NCBI GenBank assembly: GCA_003024785.1
Contig: PUQB01000005.1
Coordinates: forward strand, 1,464,217-1,528,216
DNA length: 64,000 nt
Direction of reading: 5' to 3'
DNA from: Selaginella tamariscina
Lineage: Eukaryota; Streptophyta; Lycopodiopsida; Selaginellales; Selaginellaceae
The notes under the pieces were generated by a model, which saw nothing but the letters and a program-made list of their open reading frames with translations, was not told the DNA's origin and made no database searches. Below are positions 60,630 through 64,000 of the stretch, one piece after another (position 1 is the first letter of the stretch; every line of letters starts with the position of its first letter). A program made the translations under genes and the position numbers.

Positions 60630-63144
60630 CCGGTGTATGAAAAAAGATCACTGTATTCACAAGGAAACCTTTTGTGTTCAGACTGATTAAATCTCCAAAG
60701 GTATGCTTTTACTCTTAATAAACAAGATTAAAGATATCTCATTATAAATAACAGTTTAGTTTTTTGTCCTGGTCTTTACTGTTGACATTTAAACTAGAAG
60801 CAATGTTATTTTTAATATCTAATATTTTAAGGTTTTGTTTTTTTATTAATATTTTCTTTCTTTAATTTTATATTGGTACATTATTGAATAATATTTGAAT
60901 AGTATGCACTTCCAACCTTTTGGAAAATATTAGAGGTGAGCTTTTTCTTAACTCTTTAAATGCGGTTATGTGTGTGTGTGTGTGCGCGTGCGTGTGTGTA
61001 TAATATCTCAACATATAAATATTGTTAATAAGCATTTATTTATTAATTAATAACTATACTATATTTAGTAGTTTAATATAGAATATACAATATTAAGCGT
61101 ACTATTTAGATCCAAACCTTTGACTTGAAGGTTTGATGGTGCTTTGCTTGTCACCGTTGATTCTTTTCTGTTGATAGCGAGGCTTTGACTGCACACAAAG
61201 CGAAAAAGAGTTTTTTAAAAAATTACGATATATTATATAACAAGTAAATGCATATATGACGTTGGTAGTTTGTATAATTTTATATACACACACGCTTACA
61301 TATACAGTACATACGTGTATGTTTATATATATACATAGTTTTTAACGGTGTATATCAAAACCTGGAGGAGTCGGACATCAATTGCATTGATTGTTAGGTT
61401 TCACATTATATATAAAGGTTTCACATTATATATATAGAGCTTAAGAAATAATACTTAAATTCTACTTAAGAAATAATAATCGTATTAATTAATAATTTAA
61501 TTTTAATTTTATAAATTATATTAAAAACTTGAAAGTTTCAATGATTTTATTTTCATATTTTTTTAATGATTTTATATCTTAAAATTTATCCATAGGAACA
61601 ATTTGTTTATAAATATAAAGTTAACATATAGTATTGCATTACTAACGTGTTTTAATATAATTTTTTTATATATAATAAATAAATAAATAAATCTAAAAGA
61701 AAATCTTTTCATATACCAATTTTAAAACTTCATATACTTCAAAATTAAAATTATATTGCCAGATAATATTAAATTTTAATAGTTCATAAATTATCATAAA
61801 TAATGCAAATAAGTTTTAATATAACTATATTCTATTGCAATTTATTTTTTATTGATTATTAAACATCATGAATTATAAATTAATCATGTATGAAGTTTTA
61901 AAACTGAAGTTGCACGTGTATATAATTAATTTCAGACTTTCTTTAAGCGTTTCTTATAATTTAAGATCAATTTTGTAAACAGGCAAAAGGCTCTTATGCA
62001 CCACATATTACACACACACACACACACACAACACACACAACACGCTACATGAAGACAATGCGATGTGCAATATACGGGGGCAAAAAGATTTGAGTATGGT
62101 TATATATTCATAATAACAATATTATAAGTACACATGGGTATCTACTGGAGAGATAAGCACAACCATTGTTGTATTTGAATTATTGTTTAGTATTTTTTAT
62201 CCATAGGAACCATATGATATATTTGAATATATTATATGCCTCTCTCTCTCTCTCTCACGCACACATACACACACACGGTTCAAAACGCTTAAACTCGTTC
62301 CAGCTTATCACACCGTATCCAAGCTCTTAAAAAGCCTCTCAAACTGCAGTGCGCGATACATGTAACTTGTATGTGTGCGTGTGTGTCTCCATATTATACG
62401 TATGGAAGCACACACGATGTGCATGTAGATATCTGAATACATTGATACTTATATATACAAAAGATCCATAAATGCATATACACATTAAAAAGATTTCGAG
62501 ACGTACATACACATACAAAGGGATCCATACACACAGATAATGCACTCATGCATAATATAATATATGAATCACACACATTAACACATCCTGTATAGAATAT
62601 ATATATTGTATTGGGGGTGTGAATATGCAATTACATGTACGAACTTGCATACAAAATACATATTATATATAGAAACACACACAGATAAGTACATATATGC
62701 ATCAACAAACACAGTACGCATATACGTATACGGGCGTTAATACACATATGATGTATGTATACATTATTATCTATTATATATTATATATATATATTCCAAG
62801 CTTGGGAAAGTTCTCACTAGCGCTAGTCTGGATAAGAACCCGTCTTGATCTAGATCACACGCACCCTCAATGGTGGAAGAAAACGCTGTGTGTTTATGAA
62901 CTTTAAGCAAGCAAACATGTTAAACGCTATATATATATATTATATATATACACACATACATACACATACATATGCACTCTGTATAACACAATACAAGAGG
63001 ATGTATATGTATGTTTGTATGCGTGTAAATATGTCTGAGGGGTTTGTGTGCGCAAATGTAAAGATTTACCTCTCTAAAAATAAGAATACAACAGAAAAGT
63101 TTCACCCGCGGTTTATATTGAGCAACCATCGACTACAAGCTAGC
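60630..63144. other. Intergenic region between convergent genes
   Basis: Contains RSM22 3' flank, AT-rich sequence, and CA, CT and TA microsatellites (about 60970-61000, 62012-62042, 62240-62275, 62930-62955). A direct duplication of TTTCACATTATATATA occurs near 61400-61430. No gene or RNA recognised. Confidence 0.5.
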
Positions 63145-63963
63145 TCAAAACAAGTTACCCATAGCTGACAGAGCTGCTGCTTCTTCCTCACTAGCTTTCC
63201 TGGCCTTGAGTTTCTCGAGTCCAACATACGTTTTAAGGAAAGGCAGAGCTGCGTCAATGAGCACCCTGAAAACCGGCGGACATTCCTCGCGCCACTGCTC
63301 CAAAATCCTCACGGCTAAAGCAAGATCTTCCGGCTGCTCGTATGAGTGAGCGCTTTGATGTCGCAGAATCCGGAGCTTTGCGAGTTCCAAAAACCCTCCA
63401 GGGCCTTCTTCGGTTGCTGGGCAAGCATCAACATTGACATGTTCTGCGGATGGCTCCTTGCAGTAGACTCTAATACCGATGTAAAGACAGGGAGACCCAC
63501 GTCTGTTGCTGCAGATGAAAACAACCTCCTCAGACGCACTGTTTCCACATCATCACTCTCTCGCGCTGTCTTGTGCGTCTCAAGCAGCCCTTTAGCTAGA
63601 TAGGACATACTCAGAAAATCCCTCGGCCTCGTTTGAACTTGCCGGAGTTGGCTTGCTAGTTCAAGTTCCTCCACATCTGGTTCCGATGGCTTTGTCTCGA
63701 GTGCTGAAGCAATCTGGAGCTTGTCCAGTACGGCGGTCGCTTGTTTGAACTTTGAAATGCTGCCAGCCACCCCGAGTTCCAGCAACAGTTGCAGGTCATC
63801 CTTCACCTGTGCAACATGTTCGACCAACTTTCCATGTTCTCTGGCCACAAGCCGTTGTCATATGCCATCTCCAGGAACACGCTAACTTCCCTCTCGAAGG
63901 GTTTCAGACCCTCGTACAGAAGCACGATACGCTGTCGTGCGCAAGACGGTCGAAAATCGCCAT
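63145..63963 (-). CDS. Unrecognised intronless helical protein
   Basis: An apparent 270-residue protein starting at ATG 63963 (MAIFDRLAHD), preceded by TAGGGTTAGAC, and ending at TGA 63147-63145. Segments in order are RIVLLYEGLKPFEREVSVFL, EHGKLVEHVAQVKDDLQLLL, FKQATAVLDKLQIAS, LSMSYLAKGLLETHKTARES, VRLRRLFSSAATDVGLPVF, SVLESTARSHPQNMSMLMLA, RILEQWREECPPVFRVLIDA and the end KLKARKASEEEAAALSAMGN. It is rich in Leu, Ala, Glu and Lys with heptad-like spacing, so mostly alpha-helical. There is no signal peptide, membrane segment or metal motif. Frame changes near 63925, 63840 and 63380 fit single-base errors. The GC-rich codon use differs from surrounding sequence. I do not recognise the family. 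Confidence 0.65.
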
Positions 63964-64000
63964 AGTGTCTAACCCTAGCGTTGCCCTAATTTATTATATA

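Overview
The window is nuclear DNA from a land plant. The evidence is intron-rich genes with GT-AG introns and TATA/CA/GA microsatellites, plus plant-specific families: a dirigent protein, a LORELEI-like GPI-anchored protein, an R2R3-MYB remnant, and Ty1/copia and Ty3/gypsy LTR elements. It is AT-rich overall. A secreted metzincin with LamG modules and a relic of a NagZ-type GH3 hexosaminidase hint at a seed-free plant such as a bryophyte or lycophyte, but that is inference.

Layout. 1-1.5 kb: 3' end of a DNA polymerase delta catalytic subunit gene (+). 4.65-10.76 kb: complete gamma-tubulin complex component 2 gene (+, over 20 exons). 10.8-23.7 kb: a repeat-rich block holding a dispersed repeat with a nested insertion, an R2R3-MYB pseudogene, a small non-autonomous copia-type LTR element filled with tandem repeats, a copia RNase H fragment and a GH3 pseudogene. 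23.8-26.3 kb: metzincin/LamG gene (-), with a 122-bp tandem array upstream. 28.4 kb: a stray copy of a GCP2 intron-exon junction. 29.9-30.4 kb: dirigent gene (+). 30.6-35.5 kb: one nearly complete gypsy element (-). 36.2-40.7 kb: aminoalcohol phosphotransferase and LORELEI-like genes in tandem (-). 41.7-43.3 kb: glyoxal/galactose oxidase-like gene (-). 45.1-47.6 kb: bifunctional histidine-biosynthesis gene HISN2 (+). 47.9-52.2 kb: two more copies of the dispersed repeat, one inverted. 56.1-60.6 kb: Rsm22-type mitoribosome assembly methyltransferase gene (+). 63.1-64.0 kb: an unrecognised intronless gene (-).

Nearly every gene, including essential single-copy ones, is interrupted by one-base indels, mostly deletions and often in short homopolymers, while splice sites and flanking codons stay intact. 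I read this as residual sequencing or assembly error rather than mass pseudogenisation. Only the MYB, GH3 and copia fragments, which lack large parts, are called pseudogenes or relics.

The host genes do not form a pathway. They are neighbouring genes for DNA replication, microtubule nucleation, phospholipid synthesis, cell-surface signalling, cell-wall chemistry, histidine synthesis and mitochondrial translation. I found no coordinated novel system. The most unusual items are the GH3 relic, the metzincin with freshly duplicated LamG modules, the split start codon and 10-nt microexon of the phosphotransferase, and the acidic exon array in the Rsm22 gene.
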